Shown: positions 1 through 11,375, counted from the first letter of the stretch. The stretch: 64,000 bases of DNA from Allodiplogaster sudhausi (GCA_945643635.1 CALZFC010000006.1:8883501-8947500), one strand, 5' to 3'. The notes: generated from the letters alone by a model not told the origin. Translations and numbers: made by a program.

Positions 1-3000
1 TGGTACTCAGATCCAGAACGAGGCTTTGCAAGTAAGTTTAATTCCTTTTTAATATAGCTCAATGGTTTGCTGACCCAGACCCTGACTTTACGAGTTTCTT
101 TGAATCTTTTCTCTTCAGCATATTGTCTAAACGAATGCATACGTAGGAATTCCTGTTAGAACAACGGTGATAAAACTTCACTGGATTCTACCAAATACAA
201 TAGTGCTGCCCTTTATCAGAACATACAATCAACGACGACAACTACAACCGAAACATCATCCACGAGCACTTCTTCGATGGTTTCGTCAGAGAGCACTAGT
301 GATGAGAGCACAACCACTACGGAGCTAAAGTGCACATTTGCTGACCTTGACCAGGTTGATATCCTTTTTGTGCAAACGTTTGGGATAAGTTAACACGAAT
401 CCTGAAAGGTCGTTGCATTTAGCAAGCAATGTGTATATGGATTACTGATTAGATATACGGATATACATACATACATATTCGCGTGAATGCTGTGTACGTA
501 TCCGGAATGTACAGTTTATTCCCTATTTCAGCCAACATTATGCGACGTGCTCGTTCGTATATGTCCAAAGGGCAGAAAAAACTGTTGTGACAACCTCAAA
601 TCCGTTTTGGAAGCAGTGGTTATTTCAAATGAAGAATGGAACAGTTGCAAGGACGAACTCAGCAGTACTACTGATTGTCTCAATGATAACCTCCAAAATG
701 GTTACACGGAATGGCATGACAAAAACAAGAACGGGTGGTGGAGCTTACGACATCAAGCTGATCGGGTGAATTTTTTTCTTTTTTTCCTTATAATTTCTTC
801 TACTTTCTTCCCTTTGTAAAGAATACTTGAAGCGCAAGGTTAAATTAATTTCATATTACTGATTCTCATCGAAGTATTTGGTCTATTTGGTCGCTAATTC
901 TAGGAATATATTTAGAATATTTTCTGACGTCCCGACACTCTATGTAAATCTTTCAGCCGAGGACTTGCTGGCTCCTTTTTGGCGTATGCGACTGCATTAA
1001 CGACAGCTTTTGCCCCACGCTTCAAGATACCTTGACAGATTTACGAGCATGCTACAAAGAATGGACGAATTGCTGCATTAGTACTTCGATAGGATGTCTT
1101 TATTCCAGTTCGGTTTCCTTTTCTTGTGTTCCAAACATAGAATAGGAGTGTCTCTTTATAGTATCTTTGTTGCAAAAGTAAATTTTTTAAGAAAATGGTC
1201 CTGTTCGGCGCAAGAGGGCAGCGCCAGCGACGATTGAAGATCTTCTGAAGACGACTGGAGCAGCAGGAGTACGTTACATTTCAAGCATGTAGAATCTACC
1301 CTGACGTCATCTGCATAGTTACATGTTTGCAAATGAAGCAATGTGTATATGGATTACTGAATATTTCCAGCTCGGCAGTTGCGAGGAATGGAACACGAAC
1401 TTTCCTTCCGTTCCTTACTGCGTTTCGTGGTAGGAGACGAACTGGGCTTTTAAACACTTTCCTGCACTAACCTTAAGTTGAAATGAAGGTCTTATCTAAT
1501 TTACATCACTCTGGAAGTTTACTTTTAGGTATAAGAGTAACGCGCTCATCGCCAACGTCTACTTCGGCACTCTCGCGACAAAGGTCTACACGGAGACGCC
1601 CTCATACACGGTTAGGCTATTTTAAGAGGCTAGAGTTTTTTATTTCTAACAAATCAACAGTATAATATTGCGCGGGTGACGCACTTCTTATTTTCTCTTT
1701 AAAAAATAGGAAAAAAAAGCCGAATAGGGATATAGACTTTCCTTCGAAGTTGCAACGCTGCAATTCGTCCAGTCTCTGGGACGGATTGTGAATCCATCAA
1801 GATTTCCTTAAGAGAGCCTCTCTGAAAGGATCAAGCAGCCCTCAGTACACTTATCCGGTACTACTAATATCAATATTGAGGATATGTCGTGCCAGCCACT
1901 ATTTATCTTCCCTTTGGGCACCGGATAAGTGCCCTGAGGGGCTTTAGAAGTTTAATTTTTTTTTGATTCCAGTTCCGCAGCCTCTATTTCTCGCATATTC
2001 AACCTATCACCACATTTCATATGCTATTAGATACCTTTCGCGAATGAGAACAACTTTCCCATACATCACTTCTTCATGAATAAATAGCTTGATTTACTTC
2101 TTGGTGTTCGAATATTTTGGCGTCTTATTCGCCCTTACCATCATTTTACCCTTTTTGGCGGGTATTTTTATTTCGATAGAGCGCAAAAATTTCTATCGAT
2201 TGATAGTTCAATCTTTAAAATTGGTTCAAGCAGTCTCGAGAAATGAATTTTTAAATGTAATTGTGTCGTATTGGCTGTGCACGTCGGATGTCATGGGTCG
2301 CAGGTTCAATTCCGCGCGCGTGCAAACCCTTTTGCGGGCTTTTACCACGGGAAATCTGCAAAAAAAATAAGCGTCGGTTTTGACCTCAGGATTCTTCGTG
2401 GAGCAGAATGGTGTATTGGATGAGTATAAAACATTAAGATTGAACAAAAAGTTGTAAAATGCGGATCTGTCAGTTTTGACACGACCGCCATGGGAAAATC
2501 GATACAGTCATTGGTAGGGACGTGCTATCCAGATGTAAATGAAGTATTTTGTAAAGAATTTTGTCGCGTACAACATAGTACTATTCACATTCTGTAGTCT
2601 TTGAATTTGTCGAAAATATTGCGATTCGAATAGTTTTAGGTCATTTTCTGTCCATGGTAGAAAAATCGAAAATGAGTTTTTTTCGTGGAAAACGATAGCT
2701 CTATGAATTTTGATATATAACTTTTCAGACAAGAAACACTCGCTGAATTGAATGAAATGGTTCACTTTATGCTAAAACAATAATTTAACCTTTTTTTCAC
2801 TCATTCCTTGAATCCGATGTCGCCGAGGTACCCTTATTTGAGCCTATTTTTAACCCCCCTAGGGAAAGATACATGAAGCGAAAAGAAGTTATGTTATACA
2901 GTTTTTAACGCTCAACAATTTGAGATAGAGCACCCAAAACGTTTTGAGTATAAGGTATTCAACGGTCAAATAGAAATATTTAAAATTATTTTTCGATATG

Positions 3001-3668
3001 AAAATATAATATTTGATCAAATACATCAAGAGAGTTTTCGTTTAGAATTCAACGGTGATGCTAATAAAAAAAAGGAAATTGAAAAATATTGATTTTGAAG
3101 CGAGATACATCAAATCACAAATTATCCATACATTTAACTGTTCACGCAAGTATATTTTTTGAAAAAAAATTTTTCCCATCTAATCTTGTTACTGGGGCCC
3201 AGTGCCATGTCCGACAACGTTTTCGCTCTCGAAATCCAACATCTGGATCTGGGGCAGGCCCTACTGGAGGCATACGGAGAGGCTCTCTTAAACATCTTTA
3301 TTTTAGAACCTTATCAGTTATAAGCCTACAATATGTACATTCTTGAGCTCTCGGACGGGCTCTCCGAACTCGGCGGGCAGGCGGGCGTCTGGCTCGGCCT
3401 CTCCGCCATCACCATCGTCGAGCTCGCCTCTTTCCTTCTCGTCCTCGGCCTCTTCCTCTGCAGCCGCCTCAGAAAGGCAAAAGTGAAGAGCGAAAAAGAC
3501 GACTACGATAGCGACTTGGTCAGTGGATCTCATTGCATTCACTTTAAAAAGATCATATTCTGACTAGTAAATATTTCTTTAAAAAAATCAACCTTAGATC
3601 CATTACTCCACCAATTTTAGGACGAGGACGAGAATCCGCCCGCGAGAAGACGCAGCACATTGGAATAG
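1..3668 (+). CDS. DEG/ENaC amiloride-sensitive sodium channel subunit, copy A (5' end outside window)
   Basis: This is the 3' part of a degenerin/ENaC cation channel subunit, a plasma-membrane protein with two transmembrane segments and a large extracellular domain. Exons read at about 1-31, 220-354, 532-765, 957-1112, 1371-1429, 1529-1610, 3348-3518 and 3621-3668, giving about 305 residues in consistent phase. In order they hold a Ser/Thr-rich mucin-like stretch, a Cys-rich block (CDVLVRICPKG...CC), a second block (CWLLFGVCDC), the pre-TM2 strand NNALI-NVYFGTLATKVY-TETPSYT, then TM2 with GGQAGVWLGLSAITIVELAS. That last motif is the family's selectivity-filter/TM2 signature. An acidic tail ending in RRRSTLE follows. 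Apparent stops after 1429 and 1610 are intronic. Copy B at 21.6-28.65 kb on the minus strand is a close paralogue. Exon 532-765 continues through what appears as an intron in B. The long intron 1611-3347 holds a transposon. Confidence 0.85.
1812..3287. mobile_element. TTAA-flanked DNA transposon (non-autonomous, GAGAGCC termini) in DEG/ENaC intron
   Basis: TTAA occurs at 1808-1811 and 3288-3291. The inside termini are inverted: GAGAGCCTCTCTG on the left and its near reverse complement (CGGAGAGGCTCTC) on the right. A TTAA target duplication is the hallmark of piggyBac-type elements; the family assignment is inference. No transposase-like ORF is seen inside. The terminus resembles that of the foldback at 13.1-15.9 kb. 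The paralogous intron of copy B (plus-strand about 21.95-22.15 kb) contains the flanking sequence without the insertion. Confidence 0.75.
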
Positions 3669-4137
3669 CGAGGAACTTCTCACTTCACAACTTACAGCTA
3701 TTACCCTTCTCTTACCTTTTTTGTTCTTTTTTGCCCTCATGTTATTGAGAAACACTACGTAGTTGATGAATGTTTTTCAAATTACTCTTCTGTTTTCGCT
3801 ATTAACCATGTCGTTAGTATAACCACGAATAGGAACAAAAAATGGCCCACTCCTACTAACAAATAAAAGTCAACAACGAACCAATCCAACAAGACTGCAT
3901 ATGAATTTAAAAAAATTTAAATATGACAACACAAAGTTAGCTCATAGGAAAGCGTAATTAAAATGTTCGGTATGAACTTTTAAAAGTGAGATGGAATGGA
4001 AGAATAACAGAGGCTAACACGATATAAGGCAAAGAATTTGCAACAATCAGACAGAAACAGGGAGGGGAAATAGTATTGACATATTAAGCTTTAAAAAGGT
4101 CAAAGAGAGAAGAAGAGGGAAAAAAGTAGTTCTATAC

Positions 4138-5389
4138 TTGCTGATTACTTGTCTCTCGTGGTGGTCCGTGGAATAGACAGGTTTCAAATGGGGAATGATG
4201 TGCAAATTAGGGTACAGTAAGGGTAGGCAAGAGCGGACAAGTGGAAAAGAGGGCATTCTACGACGAGCGTTCGTAGGGTGTGGTGACAGGTTTCATTTCT
4301 GTTAAGATTTTCTTTTCGCAGACTTCATATAATATCCCGCCAGTCGGGTGGACGTTTTCTGTTTATTTCCAGTTACGTGATGCCAGATAACCAAGGAGGT
4401 CAGCCACCGGCTCCCCCAACCGGCCCAGCTGCCCCAACCGGCCACCTTTTGCAGGAAGAGTTCGCAGAGAGGGCTTTTCCAGTCGAAAACAGTGGCGCCG
4501 CAGCCCCGACGAGAAGTTCCGCAGTTCTCCACCAAAGATTTTTGTCCTCTCGCAGACCAGAGTGGTCGTGTTTTTCCCCTATAACCAGAGCTGGTTATCC
4601 TCCCTCAGTTTGGGGAGGTCGGGTCCTCAGTTGGGACCCGTTCTTGTCACCCATCCAAGAGTTGGTATGGTGATTTTATCGAGTGTGCTTGTAGTGTATC
4701 GCGAGACGGCGAAGCCTCTGGTAGAGGCTCTGTCCGACCTAGACCAAGTTGAGGCTGCCGGGTCGTGGGATGGATCCCTCGCCAGCATCGCTACAGCTAA
4801 GGAGAAGCTGGAGCAGCGGCTCACACACATGAGATTGGCCGATGCCAATCCCGGATTCTGGGAAGCTCTGGATAAGGCCAAGGTCCTGTCCGGAGGCCTT
4901 GACGAGGTCACCAGAAGGGCCCTCGTGATCGCACAAGCCTCTTCGTCCACTGGGTCCTCTTCCTCTGAACCGTCTAGGAAGAAGGAGGCTCGTTACAAAT
5001 CTAGGTGAGTCAGTCCCTCCTCTCTCGTTGATCTCGAAGGTGTTTGAGAGGTTATTCTCTTTGACCCGGTAGGGTATGGGCTATCGCCCCGGGAGGCACC
5101 CAGATCCAGGTGTTGTTTGCCTGCTCCTAAGGTTGAGTAGTCATTCCTACTCTTCTCCAACACAAGGGGACTTTCGTTGTCTATCGGACCCGGTCGTTGT
5201 CCTTATTCGATAAACTGTTATCTCATTGGTGGTTATGTAACGGGACAGTAGAGAGACAGTAATCGGGGTTATATGGGAGGGATGACCATATAATTGCTGA
5301 TTACTTGTCTCTCGTGGTGGTCCGTGGAATAGACGGGTTTCAAATGGGGAATGATGTGCAGGTTAGGGTATAGTAAGGGTAGGCAAGAG
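4138..5389. repeat. 96-bp direct repeats bounding a 1.25-kb insert
   Basis: A 96-bp sequence beginning TTGCTGATTACTTGTCTC at 4138-4233 recurs at 5294-5389 with only a few changes. The left repeat starts where homology to the inverted copy at 21.1 kb stops, so this looks like an insertion or its boundary. The repeats could be short LTRs, a solo terminal repeat pair, or products of a local duplication. I cannot assign an element family. Confidence 0.6.
4381..5003 (+). CDS. Hypothetical retroelement-like protein segment
   Basis: Coding-like sequence runs between the 96-bp direct repeats. A first part beginning MPDNQGGQPPAPPTG (4381 onward) is Pro-rich. A second part (about 4700-5003) reads LVEALSDLDQVEAAGSWDG and continues as a charged, helical stretch ending in a Ser-rich and Arg/Lys-rich tail. 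It runs directly into a good donor (AG|GTGAGT at 5004). The two parts are in different frames and would need a small intron (candidate GTATGG donor near 4665, acceptor TTGTAG near 4694). Composition recalls a retroelement Gag or structural protein, but no zinc knuckle or enzymatic motif is visible. It may belong to a degenerate mobile element. Confidence 0.3.
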
Positions 5390-5747
5390 TCTCTTCTTCG
5401 CTTTGGCCTTCGGAAAAGCCAACAATGACTGCTCGCTTAGCCTTGGCACGCACCTCGGATTCGGTCGCAATCGATCGGGTCATCATGGCGGCGATACCTG
5501 CATTGGAGGGCACGGCAGGGCAGCCGCTATTAGGGTGAGAAGTGAGAGACTGAGAGGATGGAGGAGACTGAGATGACATGAGAGAGGAGACAGAGGCAAC
5601 AAGGCTGCTAACCTGACCTAGCAAGTTGTCAACTTGCTCTTGTTGCTCCTTAATGATGGAGAGAGTCGAACTGGAATGCTCTTCCAACTTGGATGAGAGG
5701 ACAGATAATATCATCTGTCCTTGTTCGGAAAGTGAAGAAGCAGTCAT
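5340..5747 (-). CDS. Hypothetical coiled-coil Gag/ORF1-like protein, truncated
   Basis: An ORF of 135 codons starts MTASSLSEQGQMILSVL, with a predicted coiled-coil stretch (LSIIKEQQEQVDNLLGQVSSL). A Ser-rich linker and a basic segment (EVRAKAKRAVIVGFSEG) follow. The order coiled coil, linker, basic 'RAVIVGFSE' resembles first ORFs of LINE or LTR elements in general architecture; that is inference. The last part of the frame runs into the 5294-5389 direct repeat, so the protein is probably truncated there. Upstream on the same strand are short tandem repeats and a TGGCGCC heptamer (plus-strand 6031-6037), which could be a tRNA primer-binding site. Confidence 0.35.
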   Translation of the reverse strand: MTASSLSEQGQMILSVLSSKLEEHSSSTLSIIKEQQEQVDNLLGQVSSLVASVSSLMSSQSPPSSQSLTSHPNSGCPAVPSNAGIAAMMTRSIATESEVRAKAKRAVIVGFSEGQSEEETLAYPYYTLTCTSFPI

Positions 5748-5837
5748 TTCGGAGTCAGAATATTATCAGAAAATATGATAACGAGTAATCAGAATACAAT
5801 TGAAACCTCTGAGAATTCTCCTTAGGCCCTTAGGCCT

Positions 5838-5990
5838 TTATCTTCTGAGGGATTCACACTCAGTTATTATTCCTCCTTAATTAGGCTTTCCACCTTTATC
5901 TTCTGAGGAATTCACACTCAGTTATTAGGACTCCTTTGGTCCTTCCAACTTAATTTTCTGAGGAATTAACACTCAGTTATTCTTTAGCCA
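5838..5990. repeat. Three tandem repeats of about 57 bp
   Basis: The phrase TTCTGAGG-(A/G)ATT-ACACTCAGTTATT recurs three times at about 57-bp spacing (near 5843, 5901 and 5957). The array lies upstream of the minus-strand Gag/ORF1-like frame and may be part of its untranslated leader. Confidence 0.7.
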
Positions 5991-5994
5991 ACTT

Positions 5995-7425
5995 TCCTAA
6001 GAGCAATCTCTGGTGATGAGAACGGCCTCAGGCGCCAAATTCAATTGGCATCATAACACACAAAACATGTGATGGTGGCAAGGGAGAATTGGCACAGCAA
6101 AAGCAGAGAAATTAGGCTCTACACGGCACGTGAGAACTTAGAGAGGCACCCTTCCACTTCGTTAACTCCTCCGTCATCTTCCGCCCTATTTGCCGAGCTG
6201 CGCTCTCACTCTGCCTCAACCTAATGTCTGAAGATCAGGTACTATTTGTCTGTTGATGAACAAGTTATTGTGTTTTCTCCTTGAAAGGACAATTGGGTAA
6301 CATGTGGGCGTTCAAGGTATTTTAAGATCATGAAAACGAGTAAATCGCGGAGAACGTGTTCGGTTCTAGTTTGTGAGGGAAGTTGTTGTGGATTTTTGTG
6401 AGCGAGTCTCAAATTCTATGCCTATCTCTTCCATCCTCGAAAGATCACGCCCTCTTTTTTTGCTTCGGTTCCCAAAATTTTCTGCTACTCTGCTCGCTAC
6501 CCTCTCACTGTCTCTCTCTCCTTTCCGCTCTCCTTTCTTTCGTACTCATTCTCTTTTCCTCTTTCTTCAGGTAAGTTGGTACGGCCAAGAAAGCTGCCCG
6601 GACGTGCCTCCACCGATTGCTCCGCCGAATTCTACTTCAAATTCGTGGGCCGGGTCCCGGTGCGAATATCGTGACCGTAACCCTCGCCGGCTCTTTTCCA
6701 CGCTGAGCAGCCACAAACATAGCTACAGTATGCGATCGAGCACAGCCCGGCTTTGTCTCGGGTCAGAATCTTTAGAATCAAAACTAACCCTGACGATTTG
6801 ATTCACTTTTTCTGGCTCAATGTTTAACCGCTTACAGAAGTAGGTCATAATTTTATGATTTTCTTTTATCTTTTTGCTCATTATTTTATCTCTTTTCGCG
6901 CTTTTGGAGTTGAGTATGTTATTTTGTAAGTTTAAAGTTATCGAAGATAAAGAATACTTTAATTCCATTCTTTTCTTTATTTTTATTTTAAGCAATCACC
7001 ATTTTAGTATCCGTTTCACAAAAAGGACACAGGTTGCAAGACGCGTTTCGCGCCGTTATCAAAGAATGAGAGAACGACCAGGCTACATAGCAAGCATGTA
7101 TGTATGTACATACATATACAGACTCATAAAAACAGCGTCATGGAAAACTCTGCTCTTTGAAATTTTACATTTAATAACATTAAGCGGGAATCCTACAGAA
7201 ACCAACTAATGAGGTGGCTGAGAATAAAGAGAGATAGAAAAAGAGAGAAAGAAAAGAGAGAGAGTGAGAATAGAGAAGGAGAGATAAAGAAAGAAAGAGA
7301 GAGAAGGTCAATTATGAGGGTAGAAGAAAGCCGGTGATCAGTTTAATATACAACCCGAAAAGCAACCATTCGCTTTCGATGAATGAAAATACAGAGAGAT
7401 GACATGTGATAAGGGAATGAACATC
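5995..7425. other. Non-coding stretch with repeats
   Basis: No convincing gene seen. CT-rich tracts lie at 6490-6570 and GA tracts at 7210-7310. A block at about 6735-6830 (CCCGGCTTTGTC...CAGAATCTTTAG) recurs at 30745-30835 in the same orientation. There is a short palindromic ATGTATGTATGTACATAC tract near 7097. Confidence 0.5.
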
Positions 7426-7630
7426 CTCCTCGTTGCATCCCATCGCAACCCAGTTGCTATGCCGCAGGGTAGTGAAAGAGAGAGGGAGAGAGAGAGAGAG
7501 AGAAAGTGACAGACAGAGTGAGAGAGAGAGGGGAAGGGAGGGAGGTAACGAGAGAGAAAAAGTGAGAGTAGGTAATCTGGCGAATTGGAACAGATCGCTT
7601 GTCAAGCAGAAAAGTAAAATTTAACAAAAA
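7425..7630 (+). repeat. Dispersed repeat, copy 1 (related to 9385-9677)
   Basis: Two conserved ends flank a GA-rich middle: CAGTTGCTATGCCGCAGGG on the left, and GAATTGGAACAGATCGC with GTCAAGC on the right. The same arrangement is at 9385-9677, with CAGCTGCTTTGCCGCGGGG and GAATTGGACCAGATCGC. No ORF of note. It is a repeat family built around a purine tract. Confidence 0.55.
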
Positions 7631-8402
7631 AAAATAAAAAAAGTTGGAGTAGATTGATAGCTTTACTTCAGGAAAATAAATTCCTGCCTAATCTTCGTCG
7701 GCCGCTTCGACGAAACCGCCGGAGCCCTTCGATTGCCAACTTCGATGTGATTGATCCCCATGTATTTAATTATATTAATCAACATTGGCCCAATAAGCGA
7801 ATAAACAGTTTTTCGTTGTTGTTTCTTTCAATATGCTTATTTTTGCTTATTATTTTATAGAGTCAAGTTGTTTTTAAGAATGAGGTAGTGATATTGTATA
7901 AATTTATTTCACTCCTATAAATATATTTACAAAGAGAAACTATTGACGAAGAAAGGTTATCCAAATGAAACGGATGAGTTCGTCTACATTAACACATTTT
8001 CATCTACAACCACAATTAAATTATTCTCTCTGCCGCGCAGTCAACCTTTCCTCATGCCGGCCGCTCTCTTGTGCAGTTCCGAGAGCAATCAAAGAAGCGC
8101 AGCTAAGAAGAGTGAACGAACGCTTAGGCTGTAATTTGCGCCCGAGGGAAAGGAGGAAACTTTTTCATCTTTCCTTTCCTTGTTCATCTTCTTATTCAAT
8201 CAGATCAACACTCGGTTACCCATGAAGATAACTTGTCTGTACCTCTGACAGGAACGTTTTCTCTCATGCCGTCTATCATGCAACCATTGTTTACCCTTAA
8301 TGACATGGATAACGCTGTCGAGTAATGTGTGGATAGCGAGAGTCAGAGCGAGAGAACATGTAATGCTTGGAGACAAGGTCATTCGCATGTTTAAAATGGT
8401 CA

Positions 8403-8438
<36 letters not shown>

Positions 8439-8606
8439 CTTGTGTTAGGCAAAGAGAGAATGAGCTGTACTCTCCGTTGGCAATAACTCACATAGGCGAG
8501 AGAAACTTTGCTTCCATATCAAGAATCATTCCTCCCTCCCCTCCGGCACTTTCCAGTTAATAGTTCATTCGACTTGCTGCCTGCGTTCGTTGTGCCAGCC
8601 AGAAGA

Positions 8607-9255
8607 ATGTCCATCTTCAACTCCGTCGTCCTCTCCGTGTTCCTCATCCTTCCCTTCGTTGGACTTGGCCATGCTTGCATGGCCATGATTCCAACTGATC
8701 CCAGCTTAACAAGCTAGTTTCTTTTACTTTCACTTCAATTTTAACTAACATAATCAATAGTATACTGGCGATAAAATGAAGTAAAATTCGAATATTTGTG
8801 TGTTCATTTAAATATCGACTTGTCATTGTCCGACTGGGCATAAAGTAGACTCAAATTTCTTTGGTTTATTGATTTTTTAAACTTGATATCTTTTCGTTAT
8901 ATCAAAATAGTTTTAAAATATAAGTACCATATATTAAAAACGCGATATTTTAATAGATGTTTTTATAGCTAAGATGTGTTAAAAATGTTATAAATATCGC
9001 TATTGAGCTTTATTTGAAAATGAACATTATTATGTATAAAACGCAGTTCTGTGTCCAGGACCTCCCCGAATAACAACAACCACCGCGGCACCCACGACCA
9101 CGATCGCGGAAGCTACGACCACCACGGCACCCCCCTCGACCACCTCGATGACGTCATCCACGACCTCATCTACCACGACCACGACTTCAACAACCACCAC
9201 GCCGCTTTCGTGCAAGAGCTGTCCGGCTGTAAAGTACATGGCGCCAGCGTCGGTT
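8607..9255 (+). CDS. Secreted Thr-rich protein, N-terminal exons (DUF281/C6-like)
   Basis: The first exon encodes a signal peptide starting MSIFNSVVLSVFLILPFVG, followed by HACMAMIPT. A Thr/Pro-rich exon at about 9059-9252, behind a good acceptor (TGTCCAG), reads PPRITTTTAAPTTT and ends SCKSCPAVKYMAP before a GT donor. Nematode DUF281/C6 proteins have this order: signal peptide, CMA-IPT-like start, poly-Thr linker, CxxC, then the C6 domain. A matching C6-type exon occurs at 17.16-17.38 kb. The exon 1 junction is odd: phase requires splicing after the codon for Thr plus one G (about 8697), where the sequence reads ATCCCA and not GT. This may be non-canonical, inactivated or mis-modelled. Confidence 0.5.
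8720..9055. other. AT-rich intron-like stretch
   Basis: AT-rich sequence between the signal-peptide exon and the Thr-rich exon. It contains no open coding stretch and ends in a standard acceptor, consistent with an intron. Confidence 0.45.
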
Positions 9256-9384
9256 GGTGGAATTGTATTTTAAATAATACTTTTTATTAATTTATTATAC
9301 AATTTAAAAAAAAGATAATCATACTAGTTTTTAAATATGCTTGATATTTTCTTTTCTTTGCTACATGTGAATGGGTTCCAACAT

Positions 9385-9677
9385 TCTCCTAGTGAACTGC
9401 ATCACAAACCAGCTGCTTTGCCGCGGGGCAGAGAGAGAAAGTTAAAAGCCAGAAATGAGGAGAGAATGGAAGAAAGAGGGGTTAGAGAAGAGGTAGAATG
9501 AAAGAACGTGAGAGAGAAAGAAGGAGGGAGAGAAACAGAGAAAGAAGAAAGATGAAAAGAGAAAGGAATAGAGAGCACAGATGAGAGCGCGAGATAGATC
9601 GAAAGAAGGAGAGAGTATGCAATCTGTCGAATTGGACCAGATCGCGTGTCAAGCCGGAAAAAGAAAGTTAAAAAAGA
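9385..9677 (+). repeat. Dispersed repeat, copy 2 (related to 7425-7630)
   Basis: Conserved edges identical in arrangement to the copy at 7.4 kb, with a longer GA-rich interior. It lies between the Thr-rich exon and the left side of the Harbinger-like element. Confidence 0.55.
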
Positions 9678-10156
9678 CTTTTAAAATGTTGCAGCTGATT
9701 TACCATGAGTAGATTTACATCTCTGTTTTTACTTTCAAGTAAAAAAGTCTAATAAATGTATCGTAAAAATTGGTGACTCATGTTAACTGAGATTAATTGT
9801 TTTTTAAAAATTGGTTTTCTCTATAAATGAACTATTTTAAATGAATGTTATTATTATTAATTTACCAATTGCATATTAAGTGTGCGGATGGGAGCGGCAG
9901 TCCAGAAGTGAGCTGTGATATAAGCCTGCCGCACGATTAATCTCCCTCGAGGACACAGACAAGCGTCTCTGACATGTCCAGGACATTTTATTGTCCAAGA
10001 CATTTCAGAGACAATTGGGAGACATGTCAGGGACAAATTTTTCAAAATGAAAGCGAAGAGAGGAGGCCAAGCTTTCACATTTAAAATAGATTTATCCCTT
10101 TTTAAAATATATTATGAACATAGTAAATGTCATATGTATTTAATTTTCGTCTGAGA

Positions 10157-11375
10157 ATGTCGAGTTACGTCCTGAACTTCGGGAGCCAACAACGGCGTCC
10201 GAATCTGCTGTACACCCGAAGAAACTTCATTGAGCTGTGCCGGCCGAATGAGGATCTATTTGTTCGGCGACATCGATTTAGCCCCATGGATGTAGTCTTT
10301 CTGAAGCGGCTTCTCTCTCGCTGGCTCAACCAGTACATGATCAGGAACTGGATAAATTTCTCCGTCTCATCAGGTTAACTACCAGAAATGTTATGAATGT
10401 GTTTACTCGGAATAATATATGAATCAGGTGCTGATTGGACTGAGATATCTGCTCAGCAATGCACCATTGATTGTTCTCGCCGATGTCCTTGGTTGTTGCG
10501 AATCGACCGTCAGAAACTGCCTCTGGCGACTCATCACGGGAATTGAAGCGATTTCTCCGGAATGGATTCGCTTTCCGGTCGACTCAGTCGCGTTCTGCCG
10601 ACAGTCAGCAGAAGCGTTCTCCAAACGCTGCCAATTTACAAGTACAAATGTTTTTAATGAAGTAAAAAAGTTTTTTTTGCGAATTATATAAAATATTTAA
10701 GAAAAGTAATATCAAAGTCTTGATGACATGAGATGACCATAAAAAATTATTTAGAAATTAATAAAATTATGAACTTCTAACAAATTTATTTGAGATGTGA
10801 TTGGCATCGTGGATGGGACGTTGATTCCCATCGCCTCACCCACTCTCGCGCCATGGCAATTTCGATGCCGCAAGGGGTACACCGCGATTAATGCCCTTCT
10901 CGTTGTAGATGCATATGGTAGAATCATTTATGCCAACTATACCTGGCCAGGATCATGTCATGACAGTTTTATTCTAAGATTTTCTGAACTAGGAAATGCC
11001 ATCGCCCAGGGTACAATCCCCTCCGGATATGTGATCTTGGGAGACAAGGGGTTCCCCAATGGCCCCCACATTGTAACCCCTCTCCGCAGGCCAAATACCC
11101 CTCAGGAATGCGACTTTAACAATGTCCACAAGAGAGTCCGTGTCCTTGTCGAGCAGGCAATTGGAGTATTGAAGGCGCGGTTCCGCATTCTCTCAACTAG
11201 AATCAGGCTCACTCCAACCATGGCCTCTCGTACCATTCATGCTTGTTGCGTTCTTCATAACATCTTGATTAATCGTGTTACCGGAGGCTTTCCAATCGGA
11301 AATGTCATTCTGGGAAGAATGCCCCACCCTCCTGTGGGAAGTGATCCGCGTCAGCACATGATTAGCTACATTTAG
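10157..11375 (+). CDS. PIF/Harbinger-type DDE transposase (HARBI1-like)
   Basis: DNA transposase that catalyses excision and integration of its element. Three exons: about 10157-10372 (MSSYVLNFGSQQRR...), 10424-10640 (QVLIGLRYLLSNAPLIVLAD, the helix-turn-helix-like region) and 10793-11375 (catalytic core). Core motifs match the DDE_Tnp_4 family: GIVDGTLIPI (first Asp), WPGSCHDSFILRFSELG, GDKGFPNGPHIVTP (second Asp) and FNNVHKRVRVLVEQAIG (Glu), then LKARFRIL. The triad D, D, E is present. Each exon is open, and GT/AG sites are plausible at both introns, so the gene may be intact. The donor after 10640 and the acceptor TTTGAG before 10793 are weak. Confidence 0.88.

Noticed and set aside
1380..1620. 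In-frame stops in DEG/ENaC copy A suggesting a pseudogene
   Set aside because: Both stops fall after the donors used in copy B (TG|GTAGG and ACACG|GTTAGG), so they are intronic.
6031..6037. TGGCGCC as a retroviral-type primer-binding site
   Set aside because: A single heptamer next to a Gag-like frame is suggestive, but no LTR pair could be defined around it, so it is mentioned only as context.
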